A stretch of 64,000 nt of DNA. It comes from Pandoraea terrae (GTDB lineage: Bacteria > Pseudomonadota > Gammaproteobacteria > Burkholderiales > Burkholderiaceae). Location: positions 62,001 to 126,000 of the forward strand of contig NZ_CABPRZ010000008.1 in NCBI RefSeq assembly GCF_902459695.1. The letters run 5' to 3'. The stretch's first letter is position 1; the number at the start of each line of letters is the position of its first letter. Below, piece after piece: positions 52,558 through 61,851 of this stretch. The notes under the pieces were generated by a model. The model had not been told where the DNA came from. It worked only from the letters and a program-made list of their open reading frames with translations, and searched no databases. The position numbers and the translations under genes are program-made.

Positions 52558-55500
52558 TGAATTTCTCCAGATTGCGTTGACGACACTTTCGTGCCGGAGG
52601 GTACTGCAAGGGAAAATGCCGAGCGCGCAGCACGCTCAAGGCGCCGACGCTGCAACAGCAACCAGGCGGCCGGGATAACGAACATCGACAGGATGGGGGC
52701 GGTGACCATCCCGCCGACCATGGGCGCGGCGATACGCTGCATGACTTCCGCGCCCGCACCATGGCCGACCATGATGGGGATAAGGCCCGCAAGCACGACC
52801 GCCACCGTCATCGCCTTGGGACGAACCCGCAAAACGGCGCCCTCACGAATCGCATCCATGAGCATCGCCTCGGTCAGCGGTTCGCCGAGTTCCAGTCTGC
52901 GATTGAGCGCTCCTTTCAGATAAAGCAACATGACGACGCCGAACTCGGCGGCCACGCCCGCAAGTGCGATAAATCCCACCGATGTGGCGACCGAGACCGC
53001 ATGGCCCAAACTCCAGATGAGCCAGAACCCACCGACCAGGGCGAACGGCACCGTGGACATCAGCAACAGCGCGTCCACTGCGGAATTGAACGTCAGAAAC
53101 AGCAGGATGAAGATGACGGCGAGGGTCACCGGAATCACCGTGCGCAACGTGGCGGCGGCGCGTTCCAAATATTCGAATTGACCCGACCATGCGATGGCGT
53201 AGCCCGGAGGCAGCGCGACCTTTTCTGCCACGGCATGCTGCATCGCCTTCACAGCCGTTTGCAGGTCCGTGTTCCGGATGTCGACATAAACGTATCCGGA
53301 CAGCCGGGCGTTTTCGCTGCGAATCATGGGCGGCCCATCGGCAATCTTGATGGCAGCCACGTCCCCGAGCTGGATTTGCGCGCCCCGGTCCGTCACGACC
53401 GGTAATTGCCGCAACTTCTCAAGCGAATCCCGTACTTCCCGTGGATACCGTATGTTGATGGGGAAGCGCTCCCGGCCGGCAATGACTTCGCCGACATTCT
53501 CGCCACCCACTGCCGATGAGACGACTGCCTGGATGTCCGCGACGGATAGGCCATAGCGTGCAGCCGCCTGTCGATTGATGTCGACGTCAATGTACCGGCC
53601 GCCAGTCAGACGCTCGGCCAATGCGGAAGTGACGCCCGGCACATGCTTGACGGCTGCCTCGACCTGCGTCGCAATCTTGTCGATTTGCGTGAGGTCGGCG
53701 CCGGAAATCTTGACGCCCACCGGTGTCTTGATACCGGTGGAAAGCATGTCCAGCCGATTGCGGATAGGCGGCACCCAGACATTCGACAAACCGGGCACCT
53801 TTACCGTACGGTCCAGCGCATCAACCAGTTTCTCGGGCGTCATGCCCGGCCGCCATTCGCTACGAGGCTTGAACTGAATCGTCGTTTCGAACATTTCCAG
53901 CGGCGCCGGGTCGGTTGCGGAATCTGCGCGTCCTGACTTGCCGAAGACCGACGCTACCTCCGGTACCGTCTTTATCAGGCGGTCCGTCTGCTGCAGCAAC
54001 TCTGCCGCCTTTTCCGCTGAAATGCCGGGCAAGGCGGTCGGCATATAAAGCAAGTCCCCCTCATCGAGCGGCGGCATGAATTCCCCACCTAGCCGCGCAA
54101 CGGGAATCGCTGTCAGAACCAACGTCAGGACAGCAAGTCCGATGGCGAGCCACGGGCGTCGCAGCGTGCCTTCGAGCAACGGGCGATACAGTCGAATCAG
54201 CACCCGGTTGATGGGGTTCGACGCCTCGTGCGGGATACGGCCACGAATCAAATAGCCCATCAACACCGGCACGAGCGTTACCGACAAGCCCGCCGCTGCC
54301 GCAATGGTGTATGTCTTGGTGAATGCCAAGGGCGAAAACAGCCTGCCTTCCTGACCCTCAAGCGAGAACACTGGAATGAACGACAGGGTAATGATGAGCA
54401 ACGAGAAGAACAGGGCCGGGCCCACTTCGGCGGCCGATTCCGCAATGAGTTCCCATCGTTGACTCAGGGTCGGCGGCGCACCCGGATTGTCATTCGCAAA
54501 CGCCTCCAAATGCTTGTGCGCGTTTTCAATCATGACGATGGCTGCGTCAATCATGGCGCCGATAGCGATGGCGATGCCCCCCAACGACATCAAGTTCGCG
54601 TTCACCCCTTGGTAACGCATCACGATGAACGCGGCCAGCACGCCGAGCGGCAGCGAGAGGATCGCGACGAATGCGCTACGCAAATGGAACAGGAATGCCG
54701 CGCAGACGAGCCCGACGATAATGAATTCCTCAATGAGCTTGTCTTTGAGGTTGTCCACCGCACGCGTGATGAGCCGAGACCGGTCGTACGTCGTCACGAC
54801 CTCGACGCCAGGCGGCAGCGACTTCTTCAATTCAGCCAGCTTGGCCTTGACGGCATCAATTGTCGTCAGCGCATTCTTGCCGGAACGCATGACGATGACA
54901 CCCCCTGCAACTTCGCCTTCGCCGTTCAGTTCGGCGATGCCACGACGCATTTCGGGGCCGATTTGGACACGTGCCACATCGCCCAGCAGCACGGGTGTTC
55001 CGGCATCGTTGGTGCGCAACACGATGTTGCGGAAGTCGTCGAGCGAGCGCAGGTAACCGGATGAGCGAACCATGTATTCCGATTCCGCCATTTCCAGGAC
55101 CGAACCGCCCGATGCTTTGTTCGCCTTGGCGAGCGCGTCAGCTACCGTCCCCTGTGTGATGCCATAGGCGCGAAGCTTGTCCGGGTCGAGGACGACCTGA
55201 TATTGGCGGACCATGCCGCCGAGTGACGCGACTTCCGACACATCGGGCACCGACTTCAGTTCGAACTTGAGAAACCAGTCGTTGAGGGCGCGCAGTTGGC
55301 CGAGGTCGTGCTTGCCGGCACGGTCGATCAAGGCGTACTCGTACACCCAACCGACACCCGTGGCGTCAGGCCCAAGGGAGACGGTCGCCCCTTGCGGCAA
55401 GCGGCTCTGGACCTGATTGAGGTACTCCAGCACACGCGACCTCGCCCAGTATTGGTCCGTCTTGTCCTCGAACAACACGTAGACGAAGGCATCGCCAAAC

Positions 55501-55760
55501 GATGAATACGCCCGAATCGTCTTTGCCCCTGGAACCCCCAGCAGCGTGGTCGTCAACGGGTAGGTCACTTGGTCTTCTACGACCTGCGGCGCCTTACCCG
55601 GATACGAGGCCTTGATGATGACCTGGGTGTCCGACAGGTCTGGCAGCGCATCGAGCGGCGTGCGAGACAGCGAATACACCCCCCAGCCAGCTAACAGCAC
55701 AGTCGCCAACAACACGAGGAAACGGTTGTGGATGGACCAGCGAATAAGGCGCGCAATCAT
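52554..55760 (-). CDS. cusA: Heavy-metal efflux RND pump CusA
   Basis: 1068 residues, the normal size, from the ATG at 55760 with GGAGG six bases upstream. [24 protein letters not shown] is the first TM helix; [22 protein letters not shown] and [11 protein letters not shown] are the family signature after it. [16 protein letters not shown] is the TM4 proton-relay block, and [22 protein letters not shown] carries the Met of the CusA metal site. It pumps Cu(I)/Ag(I) across the outer membrane with CusB and a TolC protein. The ATG overlaps the cusB stop. Confidence 0.95.
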   Translation of the reverse strand: MIARLIRWSIHNRFLVLLATVLLAGWGVYSLSRTPLDALPDLSDTQVIIKASYPGKAPQVVEDQVTYPLTTTLLGVPGAKTIRAYSSFGDAFVYVLFEDKTDQYWARSRVLEYLNQVQSRLPQGATVSLGPDATGVGWVYEYALIDRAGKHDLGQLRALNDWFLKFELKSVPDVSEVASLGGMVRQYQVVLDPDKLRAYGITQGTVADALAKANKASGGSVLEMAESEYMVRSSGYLRSLDDFRNIVLRTNDAGTPVLLGDVARVQIGPEMRRGIAELNGEGEVAGGVIVMRSGKNALTTIDAVKAKLAELKKSLPPGVEVVTTYDRSRLITRAVDNLKDKLIEEFIIVGLVCAAFLFHLRSAFVAILSLPLGVLAAFIVMRYQGVNANLMSLGGIAIAIGAMIDAAIVMIENAHKHLEAFANDNPGAPPTLSQRWELIAESAAEVGPALFFSLLIITLSFIPVFSLEGQEGRLFSPLAFTKTYTIAAAAGLSVTLVPVLMGYLIRGRIPHEASNPINRVLIRLYRPLLEGTLRRPWLAIGLAVLTLVLTAIPVARLGGEFMPPLDEGDLLYMPTALPGISAEKAAELLQQTDRLIKTVPEVASVFGKSGRADSATDPAPLEMFETTIQFKPRSEWRPGMTPEKLVDALDRTVKVPGLSNVWVPPIRNRLDMLSTGIKTPVGVKISGADLTQIDKIATQVEAAVKHVPGVTSALAERLTGGRYIDVDINRQAAARYGLSVADIQAVVSSAVGGENVGEVIAGRERFPINIRYPREVRDSLEKLRQLPVVTDRGAQIQLGDVAAIKIADGPPMIRSENARLSGYVYVDIRNTDLQTAVKAMQHAVAEKVALPPGYAIAWSGQFEYLERAAATLRTVIPVTLAVIFILLFLTFNSAVDALLLMSTVPFALVGGFWLIWSLGHAVSVATSVGFIALAGVAAEFGVVMLLYLKGALNRRLELGEPLTEAMLMDAIREGAVLRVRPKAMTVAVVLAGLIPIMVGHGAGAEVMQRIAAPMVGGMVTAPILSMFVIPAAWLLLQRRRLERAARSAFSLAVPSGTKVSSTQSGEIQ

Positions 55761-57283
55761 TGGCTGCCTCCCGCTGTTTCGACCTTCGTCAATTGATAAC
55801 CGTCGTCGGTCTGTTTGAAGGCGAAGCGAACGGTCTGCCCCACCTTTACGTCTGCAAAGGCCGTCGGCGACGGCTTGCCGAACGCCATGGTCATTGCGCC
55901 CCATCCCAGCGCGGGCACCGGCTGATGTGAGAACGTGATGTCTTCTTTCGTGACCTTCTCGACTTTTCCGGTCGTCTCGTAAGTCTGGGCGGCAGTGGCT
56001 GACGATGCCGGCGCCGACGCGCTTGCGGCAGTTGCCGTGCCGCCTTCAAGCCTGGGAAGAATCGACTTCAGGCTGGCTTCCGAGTCAATCAGGAACTGGC
56101 CGGACGCTACGACCTGTTGTCCGTTGCTCAGACCGCTCAATACCTCGGTGTCATCACCGAAGTCGCTACCCACGGTGACGGTGACGGGCTGCAAGCGCCC
56201 GTCACTGTTCTTGACGATGACCACGGACCGCTTGCCGGTCGTAATGACGGCTTCCGACGGGACCAGCAGGCGAGAAGCGGTATTCTGCGCACCCACCCGC
56301 GCCCGCAGCAGCATACCGGGCGTGAGTTCGCCGCCGGCATTGTCGAGCTCCAGTCGGGCCTGCAGAGTACGGCTGCCGGCGCTGATGCCTGGCAGGATTT
56401 CGCGAATTCGTCCGTTGAAGTGCCGGGTCGCATCGCCGGCGAAAGTCGCGTCGACCGTCATTCCAGGTTGCACGCGCAACGCCATGGCTTCCGGAATTTC
56501 CACGACGAGCCAGAGCGTCGACAGGCCGGCGACTTTTGCCAATGTCTGGCCGGGCGTGACCATCGCGCCGCTTCTGACATTCAGTTCCGTCAGCACGCCC
56601 GTTTCCGGTGACGGCAGCACGATGTGCGTTTGCACCTTGCCGGTTCGGTCAAGCGCCGCGATGAGGCCGTCCGGAATGGACATCGCTCGCATGCGGGCAC
56701 GTGCAGCCGTCAACATGCTGTCATCCATCTGGCCGTTCTTCAGTGCAAGGTATTCTTCCTGCGGGGCCAGCCAGTCTGGTACAAACAGCGATGCGATCGG
56801 CGCGCCCTTGGTCACGCGCTGCATGGGGGCGTTGGCATACAGATGGTCGATATAGCCCGTGACGCGCGATTGGATGACGTCGGCCCGGGATTCGTCGAAC
56901 TGGGTGGTGCCCACGACGTCGAAGCCCTCGCTAACCGCCTGCTGGTGTACGGTGGCGTAGCGGATGCCGAGATTCTGCTGCAGTCCAGCGTCCACCTTGA
57001 CGCCAGCCCCGCCTGCTTCGTCCGCGTAGACAGGAACCAGCTGCATGTCCATGAACGGCGATTTTCCCGGCTTGTCGAACTGTTGGTTCGGTACCATCGG
57101 GTCGTGCCAATACAGGACCCTGCGGCCAGTATTTGGGTCGACTTTATCCGGCGTGGCTGTTGCCATGGGCGTCGCGGTGGCCGGTAGGGCCGACCGATGC
57201 GCCCCCGCGAAATAGCCGACGCCGACAAGTGCGGTGGCCGCGACGATTCCCGAGACGCCGAGGGCCAGTGGCTTCTTTCTCAT
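55757..57283 (-). CDS. cusB: CusB adaptor fused to a C-terminal CusF domain
   Basis: 508 residues from the ATG at 57283 with AAGGAG upstream; CusB is usually about 410. N-terminal membrane anchor; a heavy-metal-binding motif YWHDPM plus [11 protein letters not shown] (about 60-90); the barrel-sandwich and hairpin adaptor part ([38 protein letters not shown]); then an Ala/Ser linker. The last ~75 residues are a CusF-like domain ([29 protein letters not shown], in parts) with its W and M-x-M ligands. So chaperone and adaptor are one polypeptide, and a separate cusF is also present downstream. Confidence 0.92.
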   Translation of the reverse strand: MRKKPLALGVSGIVAATALVGVGYFAGAHRSALPATATPMATATPDKVDPNTGRRVLYWHDPMVPNQQFDKPGKSPFMDMQLVPVYADEAGGAGVKVDAGLQQNLGIRYATVHQQAVSEGFDVVGTTQFDESRADVIQSRVTGYIDHLYANAPMQRVTKGAPIASLFVPDWLAPQEEYLALKNGQMDDSMLTAARARMRAMSIPDGLIAALDRTGKVQTHIVLPSPETGVLTELNVRSGAMVTPGQTLAKVAGLSTLWLVVEIPEAMALRVQPGMTVDATFAGDATRHFNGRIREILPGISAGSRTLQARLELDNAGGELTPGMLLRARVGAQNTASRLLVPSEAVITTGKRSVVIVKNSDGRLQPVTVTVGSDFGDDTEVLSGLSNGQQVVASGQFLIDSEASLKSILPRLEGGTATAASASAPASSATAAQTYETTGKVEKVTKEDITFSHQPVPALGWGAMTMAFGKPSPTAFADVKVGQTVRFAFKQTDDGYQLTKVETAGGSQ

Positions 57284-57294
57284 GTGCTTCTCCT

Positions 57295-58590
57295 TCACTG
57301 GACGGCCGCGATGTTCGGCGGAATCACTTGATATTCGAGTTGAGCCCAGGCCAGCGAAACGTCCCGCTGCAAATCCAGCACTTGCAACTGCGCTTCGAGC
57401 TGAGCGCGCTTGGCCGCGAAAATATCGGCTAGCGAACCGGTGCCGGCCTTGTAGGCGGCCGTGGCAAGCTGCACTCTTTGGTCAGCGGCGGGCAACAACG
57501 TCCGATTCAAGTTGGCGAGACGTTCGCGGCCGTTCTCCAGAACCGTCGCAAGATTCCGAATATCGGCGCCCACCTGGCGTTGCGTATCGTCAAACATCAG
57601 CCGGGCTTTGGTGCTGAGCTCGGCTTTTTCTGCCACGTCTCGGTCTTGGCGACTCCCTCGATGAATGGGCAATGGAATGCTGACACCGACGGACACCATG
57701 TTTGAGAATTGACTGCCTCGCTGTTGATATGCCACCTCCCAGGTCCAATTCGGGGACCGCGCGCTGGTGGCCACCGCCGTGTCGGCATTCGCTACGGCGA
57801 TATCCGCCGAGGCCGCGATGAGGGCGGGCTGAACTTGCTTGAGCTGGTCCGGCGTCAGTGAGGGTACCGTCGAAATCGGCGCTGGCGGGTCGCCGACCAC
57901 ATCCGCGACCGGCGTCACGGTCCACCGCGATAGTCCGATAATCGTGGACGTCAATGATTGCCGGGATTTGAGCAACTGGTCCTGGGCCTGCGCCAGCATG
58001 ACCCGGGCTTGGGTCACGTCGCCCGCTGATGCCTTGGCGCCGCGATATAAGGCACCGGTCGCCCCAAGTTCGTGCGTCATGTGCATCACCAGCGCCTGTT
58101 GCAAGGCTACGGACTGTTTGGCATATGCGGCATTTAACCAGGCCGTGGCGGTCTGCTGCCGCACATTGGCGATTTGGGCCAGGTAGCCCGAGCGTTCGCG
58201 GTCAACCATTCGGTTGCCGAGGTCGGTCCGCAGTTGCCGCTTGTCCGACGACACCCATTCCTGTTCAATGCCGATGCGGCGCATTGTCATGAAGTCCTGG
58301 CCAACGCTAAAGCGTTGGTCGCCGTTCACCGGAAGATTGTCAATCCCGGCTTTCAGCATAGGGTCCGGCAACTGGCCGGCCTTCACTGCAGCCTCGGCGC
58401 TGGAGCGCACAGACGATTGTGCTGCCTGCATCGACGCAGAGCGGCTCATCGCCGATTGCAATGCGGCTTCAAGCGTGAAGTCCGCTTCCTGGGCGTATGC
58501 TGGGGCACAGCCCAACAATAGCGCCGCAAATATGGCACACGCGCGTGCCTGAGTACGCCGATTCACCGGCGTACCAAAGGTTAGGTACAT
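57295..58590 (-). CDS. cusC: TolC-family outer membrane factor of the cus operon
   Basis: 431 residues. The signal peptide (IFAALLLGCAPAYA) is followed by FTLEAALQSAMSRSASMQAAQS, the first outer-membrane-efflux repeat, and a coiled-coil-rich body. The C-terminal repeat contains AAYKAGTGSLADIFAAKRAQLE. The order cusC-cusB-cusA-cusF on one strand is standard. It lies 11 bases ahead of cusB. No CusRS-type two-component genes are nearby. Confidence 0.9.
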   Translation of the reverse strand: MYLTFGTPVNRRTQARACAIFAALLLGCAPAYAQEADFTLEAALQSAMSRSASMQAAQSSVRSSAEAAVKAGQLPDPMLKAGIDNLPVNGDQRFSVGQDFMTMRRIGIEQEWVSSDKRQLRTDLGNRMVDRERSGYLAQIANVRQQTATAWLNAAYAKQSVALQQALVMHMTHELGATGALYRGAKASAGDVTQARVMLAQAQDQLLKSRQSLTSTIIGLSRWTVTPVADVVGDPPAPISTVPSLTPDQLKQVQPALIAASADIAVANADTAVATSARSPNWTWEVAYQQRGSQFSNMVSVGVSIPLPIHRGSRQDRDVAEKAELSTKARLMFDDTQRQVGADIRNLATVLENGRERLANLNRTLLPAADQRVQLATAAYKAGTGSLADIFAAKRAQLEAQLQVLDLQRDVSLAWAQLEYQVIPPNIAAVQ

Positions 58591-58689
58591 GTTAAAACCC
58601 CGATTCGACGAATCCCATAGGGAATCGCGCTCCGAAATAGAGCTATTCCGCCACTGACGCGGCGAGCGATGAGTTATTGCTCGGTGGGG

Positions 58690-59049
58690 TTAAAGCGAGG
58701 TGGGAGGTCGCCACGGACCGTCGGGGGCGCGAACGCGGAGGACGTCGATGTAGACGTCGGAAACCGAGTCAGACGAAGTGATAGGGCCGGTGACTGCAAG
58801 TTCCGAGACCGGGTGATATAAGCTACCCAGTTGGCACACAGCGGTCGCCTTGCAGAAAGGCGCTTTGATTTTGACACTGGTCGGCGCCTTCATGAAATCG
58901 CAATCCGGCATCTCGCCTGCCATCGCCCCCTCGTCGCCGGCGTAGGACATTTGCATCGGACAGGCTCCCGTCAAGCCGCTGGCTGCCAGCCCGGAAAGGG
59001 GCAGCATGGCGCAAAGCAGCAGAAGGAAAAATGTCCGAAGCAGTTTCAT
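58690..59049 (-). CDS. Uncharacterised exported protein at the start of the cus operon
   Basis: 119 residues. The signal peptide MKLLRTFFLLLLCAMLPLSGLA is clear. The mature part has four Cys (GACPMQM, MPDCDF, APFCKA, AVCQLG) and Met residues, so metal binding or disulfides in the periplasm are likely. TATACT on the minus strand near 59057-59062 may be its -10 box. It precedes cusC by 99 bases on the same strand. Family not recognised. Confidence 0.75.
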   Translation of the reverse strand: MKLLRTFFLLLLCAMLPLSGLAASGLTGACPMQMSYAGDEGAMAGEMPDCDFMKAPTSVKIKAPFCKATAVCQLGSLYHPVSELAVTGPITSSDSVSDVYIDVLRVRAPDGPWRPPTSL

Positions 59050-59200
59050 GGTGCCCAGTATAGCGTCACAATTCTAACCTGAACATCACAAGCGCCAATG
59101 GGATGCCGATGTGGGTATTGTTGATGAATGGTGTGTTTTATCCGGGCTATCCTTATATTACGTTGGCGCGATACCCCATCACCCGCGAAAGCAGACGACC

Positions 59201-60262
59201 ATGAACGCACACGCTAATGCCATTTTTACGGCGCTTCTTGCTGCCGCCCTCTTTGGCGCGGCGACGCCGCTGGCCAAGACCCTTCTTGGCTCGATTTCGC
59301 CGTTCATGGTGGCTGGCCTGTTTTATCTGGGGAGCGGTATCGGCCTTGCGGCGGTCATCGTGGCTCGGCGATTGAAGCGAAGCGACGCGCGAGACTCGAG
59401 CGACAGCCGTATTCAACGAGGCGAAATCCCGTGGCTGGCCGGCGCCATTGTGGCGGGCGGTGTCGCCGGGCCGGCGCTGCTGATGCTAGGTTTGAGCACG
59501 ACCCCGGCGGCCACGAGTGCATTATTGCTAAATCTCGAGGGCGTCTTCACGGCGCTGATTGCCTGGGTCGTATTTCGAGAGAATGTCGCCCTGCAAGTTT
59601 TTCTTGGGATGGTCACTATTGTGGCCGGCGGCGTGGTGCTGTCGTGGCAACCCGGGGCCTCGGGCGTGCCGCTTGGCGCATGGCTCATTGCCGCAGCGTG
59701 CGTGTGCTGGGCGGTGGATAACAACCTTACCCGCAAAGTTTCGACCAACGATGCGATGGTCATCGCGTGCCTGAAGGGATTGGTTGCCGGACCGGTCAAT
59801 CTGGCTATCGCACTTTTGCTGGGCGGCCACTTTCCCGGTGCCGCGAAGATCGCTGCAGCCATGCTGACCGGCTTCGGCGGTTACGGGGTGAGTCTGGTGC
59901 TTTTCGTGGTGGCTCTGCGCAATCTTGGTACGGCGCGGACTGGCGCCTACTTTTCAGTTGCCCCGCTGTTCGGTGTCGCCCTGTCGTTCGTCATATGGCC
60001 GGAAATGCCGTCTGCGCTGTTCTGGGTAGCCGCTACGCTCATGGCGCTGGGTGTCTGGCTTCACATCCGGGAGCGCCATGAGCATGCTCATACCCACGAA
60101 CCGTTGGAGCACACCCACAGGCATCGTCACGACGAACATCATCAGCACGACCACGATTTTTCCTGGGATGGTCGGGAGCCGCACACGCATTCGCATCGGC
60201 ACGAGCCGGTAACGCATGTACACCCGCATTTCCCGGACATCCATCACCGTCATCGGCATTAA
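59201..60262 (+). CDS. DMT/EamA-family permease with a His-rich C-terminal tail
   Basis: 353 residues from the ATG at 59201. About ten hydrophobic helices in two EamA repeats (ALFGAATPLAKTLLG first, then WLIAAACVCWAVDNNLTRKV). After the last helix (near 288) comes a ~60-residue tail with about 25 His, in patterns such as HEHAHTH, HRHRHDEHHQHDHD and HTHSHRHEP. The tail is very likely a cytoplasmic metal-binding domain. Plain EamA proteins export metabolites, but with this tail and these neighbours a role in Ni/Co/Cu/Zn handling is likely (inference). It is divergent from the 58690 gene and convergent to the mer-like unit. Confidence 0.88.
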   Translation: MNAHANAIFTALLAAALFGAATPLAKTLLGSISPFMVAGLFYLGSGIGLAAVIVARRLKRSDARDSSDSRIQRGEIPWLAGAIVAGGVAGPALLMLGLSTTPAATSALLLNLEGVFTALIAWVVFRENVALQVFLGMVTIVAGGVVLSWQPGASGVPLGAWLIAAACVCWAVDNNLTRKVSTNDAMVIACLKGLVAGPVNLAIALLLGGHFPGAAKIAAAMLTGFGGYGVSLVLFVVALRNLGTARTGAYFSVAPLFGVALSFVIWPEMPSALFWVAATLMALGVWLHIRERHEHAHTHEPLEHTHRHRHDEHHQHDHDFSWDGREPHTHSHRHEPVTHVHPHFPDIHHRHRH

Positions 60263-60296
60263 CGCGACGTGCGTGCGATAGGGGACGGCGTCAAAA

Positions 60297-60312
60297 TGTG
60301 GCTGCAAGGCCA
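60297..60312 (-). terminator. Hairpin ending the mer-like operon
   Basis: On the minus strand, GTGGC and GCCAC pair around CTTGCA and are followed by ATTTT. It lies between the converging permease and GDCCVxC genes. A short stem, so moderate confidence. Confidence 0.45.
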
Positions 60313-60343
60313 CTTCGCGCGACGGACCCGTTAAGCATTCGCG

Positions 60344-60568
60344 TCATACTGATCCGATACAGCATGGGCCAAGCTGTTGCATCGGTGGACACTGACAGGT
60401 GCCGTACGAGCAGTACACGCAGCAGTCCCCGGGTTTAGGCTTGAGCACGGTCTTGCAGCGTTCGCACTCGTAAAACCATACGCAGGCGTCGGTCGGCATC
60501 GTTTCTTCCTTCGCGTGCCCGCATACCGGGCACGTGATGGTCGACTGCAGCGTGACAGTGCCCATCAT
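60344..60568 (-). CDS. GDCCVxC-domain small Cys-rich protein
   Basis: 74 residues. It has CPVCGH near the start, CERCKTVLKPKPGDCCVYC in the middle (the GDCCVxC motif), and YGTCQCPPMQQLGPCC at the end: 12 Cys in all. The family includes selenoproteins in which one motif Cys is Sec; here all are Cys. Its start overlaps the merP stop by ATGA, so it is translated with merP. A soft-metal (Hg or Cu) binding role is likely from context; a biochemical function has not been shown to my knowledge. Confidence 0.82.
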   Translation of the reverse strand: MMGTVTLQSTITCPVCGHAKEETMPTDACVWFYECERCKTVLKPKPGDCCVYCSYGTCQCPPMQQLGPCCIGSV

Positions 60569-60852
60569 TGCACCTGCACGAGATGGGATGGGTAGCCGGC
60601 GTCAGTCGTAGCCTTTGTCAGCGACGCGGGAGAAGCCTTGGCGGGGTCAAATGCCACCACCGCGCGCTTCGTCTCGAAATCCACGTTTGCCGATGTGACA
60701 CCTGGCACCCTTTCCAAAGCCTTGCGAACCGTAATCGGACATACCGCGCAGTCCATATTCGTGACTTCCAGCGTTGCGGTACGTTGCGCCGCCGCCAACG
60801 CCGAGGCAGTGGTCAACGCAATGGCAAGACACGAAGCGATGAATTTTTTCAT
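60565..60852 (-). CDS. merP: MerP-like periplasmic mercury-binding protein
   Basis: 95 residues. The signal peptide (FIASCLAIALTTASALA) is followed by an HMA domain with MDCAVCPITVRKALE, matching the MerP G-M-x-C-x-x-C-P motif with both Cys. VDFETKRAVVAFDPAKA and DAGYPSHL complete the ferredoxin-like fold. It traps Hg(II) in the periplasm and delivers it to MerT. It follows merT by nine bases. Confidence 0.9.
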   Translation of the reverse strand: MKKFIASCLAIALTTASALAAAQRTATLEVTNMDCAVCPITVRKALERVPGVTSANVDFETKRAVVAFDPAKASPASLTKATTDAGYPSHLVQVQ

Positions 60853-60861
60853 GGCGAATGG

Positions 60862-61212
60862 TCAGTAGAAGAGCGGTGCATACAAGGGGAACGCCATCAG
60901 CGCCGACGCAGGGACGGCTATCACCCAGAAAATTATTCGCTGGCGTCGCCGAACCGGAGACACACTGCACGCCTCACCCGGGGCGCAGTTCGCTGGCCGG
61001 GCGTAGAGCCTGTGGAAGGCCAGTACGAAGGACGTGAGCGATGCGGCGACAAAGAGTGGCTGAAGCGGCTGGAGTGCAGTCAGGCGCGCCCCCCAGGTGC
61101 CTCCGAGGCCCAGAACCACCAAAAGTAAGGGCCCCGCGCAGCAGGCAGATGCGCCTATCGCTGCAGCCGCGCCCGTGAGCAGCGTGCCGGTGGCGGTCCT
61201 GCGACGTGACAT
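60862..61212 (-). CDS. merT: Mercuric ion transport protein MerT
   Basis: 116 residues with three hydrophobic segments. GASACCAGPLLLVVLGLGGTW is TM1 with the paired Cys that receive Hg(II) (quoted from the longer helix). A second Cys pair (CAPGEAC) lies in the loop after TM2. AAGGAA precedes the ATG. It starts 29 bases after a MerR-type promoter. It imports Hg(II), which normally needs MerA in the cytoplasm; no merA is in this window. Confidence 0.9.
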   Translation of the reverse strand: MSRRRTATGTLLTGAAAAIGASACCAGPLLLVVLGLGGTWGARLTALQPLQPLFVAASLTSFVLAFHRLYARPANCAPGEACSVSPVRRRQRIIFWVIAVPASALMAFPLYAPLFY

Positions 61213-61241
61213 GACGCTTTCCTTGTGAAGTGTTTAAGTTT

Positions 61242-61272
61242 AGTCTAGGTGCGTACTTGGGTACGGAGTCAA
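61242..61272 (-). promoter_or_regulatory. MerR-controlled promoter of merTP with 19-bp spacer
   Basis: On the minus strand: -35 TTGACT (61267-61272), a 19-base spacer and -10 TAGACT (61242-61247). The long spacer contains the dyad CGTAC-TTGG-GTACG (61252-61265). This is the classic MerR arrangement, in which the regulator untwists DNA to activate. The divergent merR gene starts eight bases beyond. Confidence 0.88.
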
Positions 61273-61279
61273 GCGCGTC

Positions 61280-61702
61280 ATGCAAGAGATGACCATTGGG
61301 CAATTGGCCGGGGCGGCGGGCGTCAACGTCGAAACGATACGGTACTACCACCGCCGGGGCCTGTTGCCGACACCGCCTCGGCCGACCGGTGGCATTCGTC
61401 GATATCCGGCAGCGGCGCTGTCGAGACTTCGCTTCATCCGGCGCTCTCAGGCCCTTGGCTTTTCCCTGGACGAGGTGGAGACGTTACTGTCATTGCACGA
61501 TGGGCAGACGTGTGCCACCGCACGTGCCATCGCCGAACACAGGCTTGCAGACGTGGGCCGACGCATAAAGGACTTGCAAACGCTGGAAGGTGCACTGGCG
61601 ACGCTCGTAATGCGCTGCGCCACATCGACGGGTAAGGTCGCCTGTCCGCTGATCGGTTCCCTTATGGATGAGAGCGATGTGACGGGCTCTCCTGGGGCGT
61701 GA
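61280..61702 (+). CDS. merR: Mercury-responsive MerR regulator
   Basis: 140 residues. MTIGQLAGAAGVNVETIRYYHRRGLLP is the HTH (quoted in parts as TIGQLAGAAGVNVETIRYY). Three Cys at the family's mercury-binding positions are present: C in GQTCAT, C in VMRCAT and C in KVACPL, spaced as in Tn21/Tn501 MerR. It represses and activates merTP from the divergent promoter. An in-frame ATG three codons downstream is another possible start. Confidence 0.92.
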   Translation: MQEMTIGQLAGAAGVNVETIRYYHRRGLLPTPPRPTGGIRRYPAAALSRLRFIRRSQALGFSLDEVETLLSLHDGQTCATARAIAEHRLADVGRRIKDLQTLEGALATLVMRCATSTGKVACPLIGSLMDESDVTGSPGA

Positions 61703-61851
61703 GTCAGCTCATCTGTGACCCCGCACACAAAGCGCGGCGACAACCTTGGCAACGTGGGTCGGGCTTTCCCGGTCGTGTGGGGATTTCAACACGGAAATTC
61801 GTAAACTGCGCGACTGAATGGAAGGCCGGCACGACAATATCGGCGGGGACC

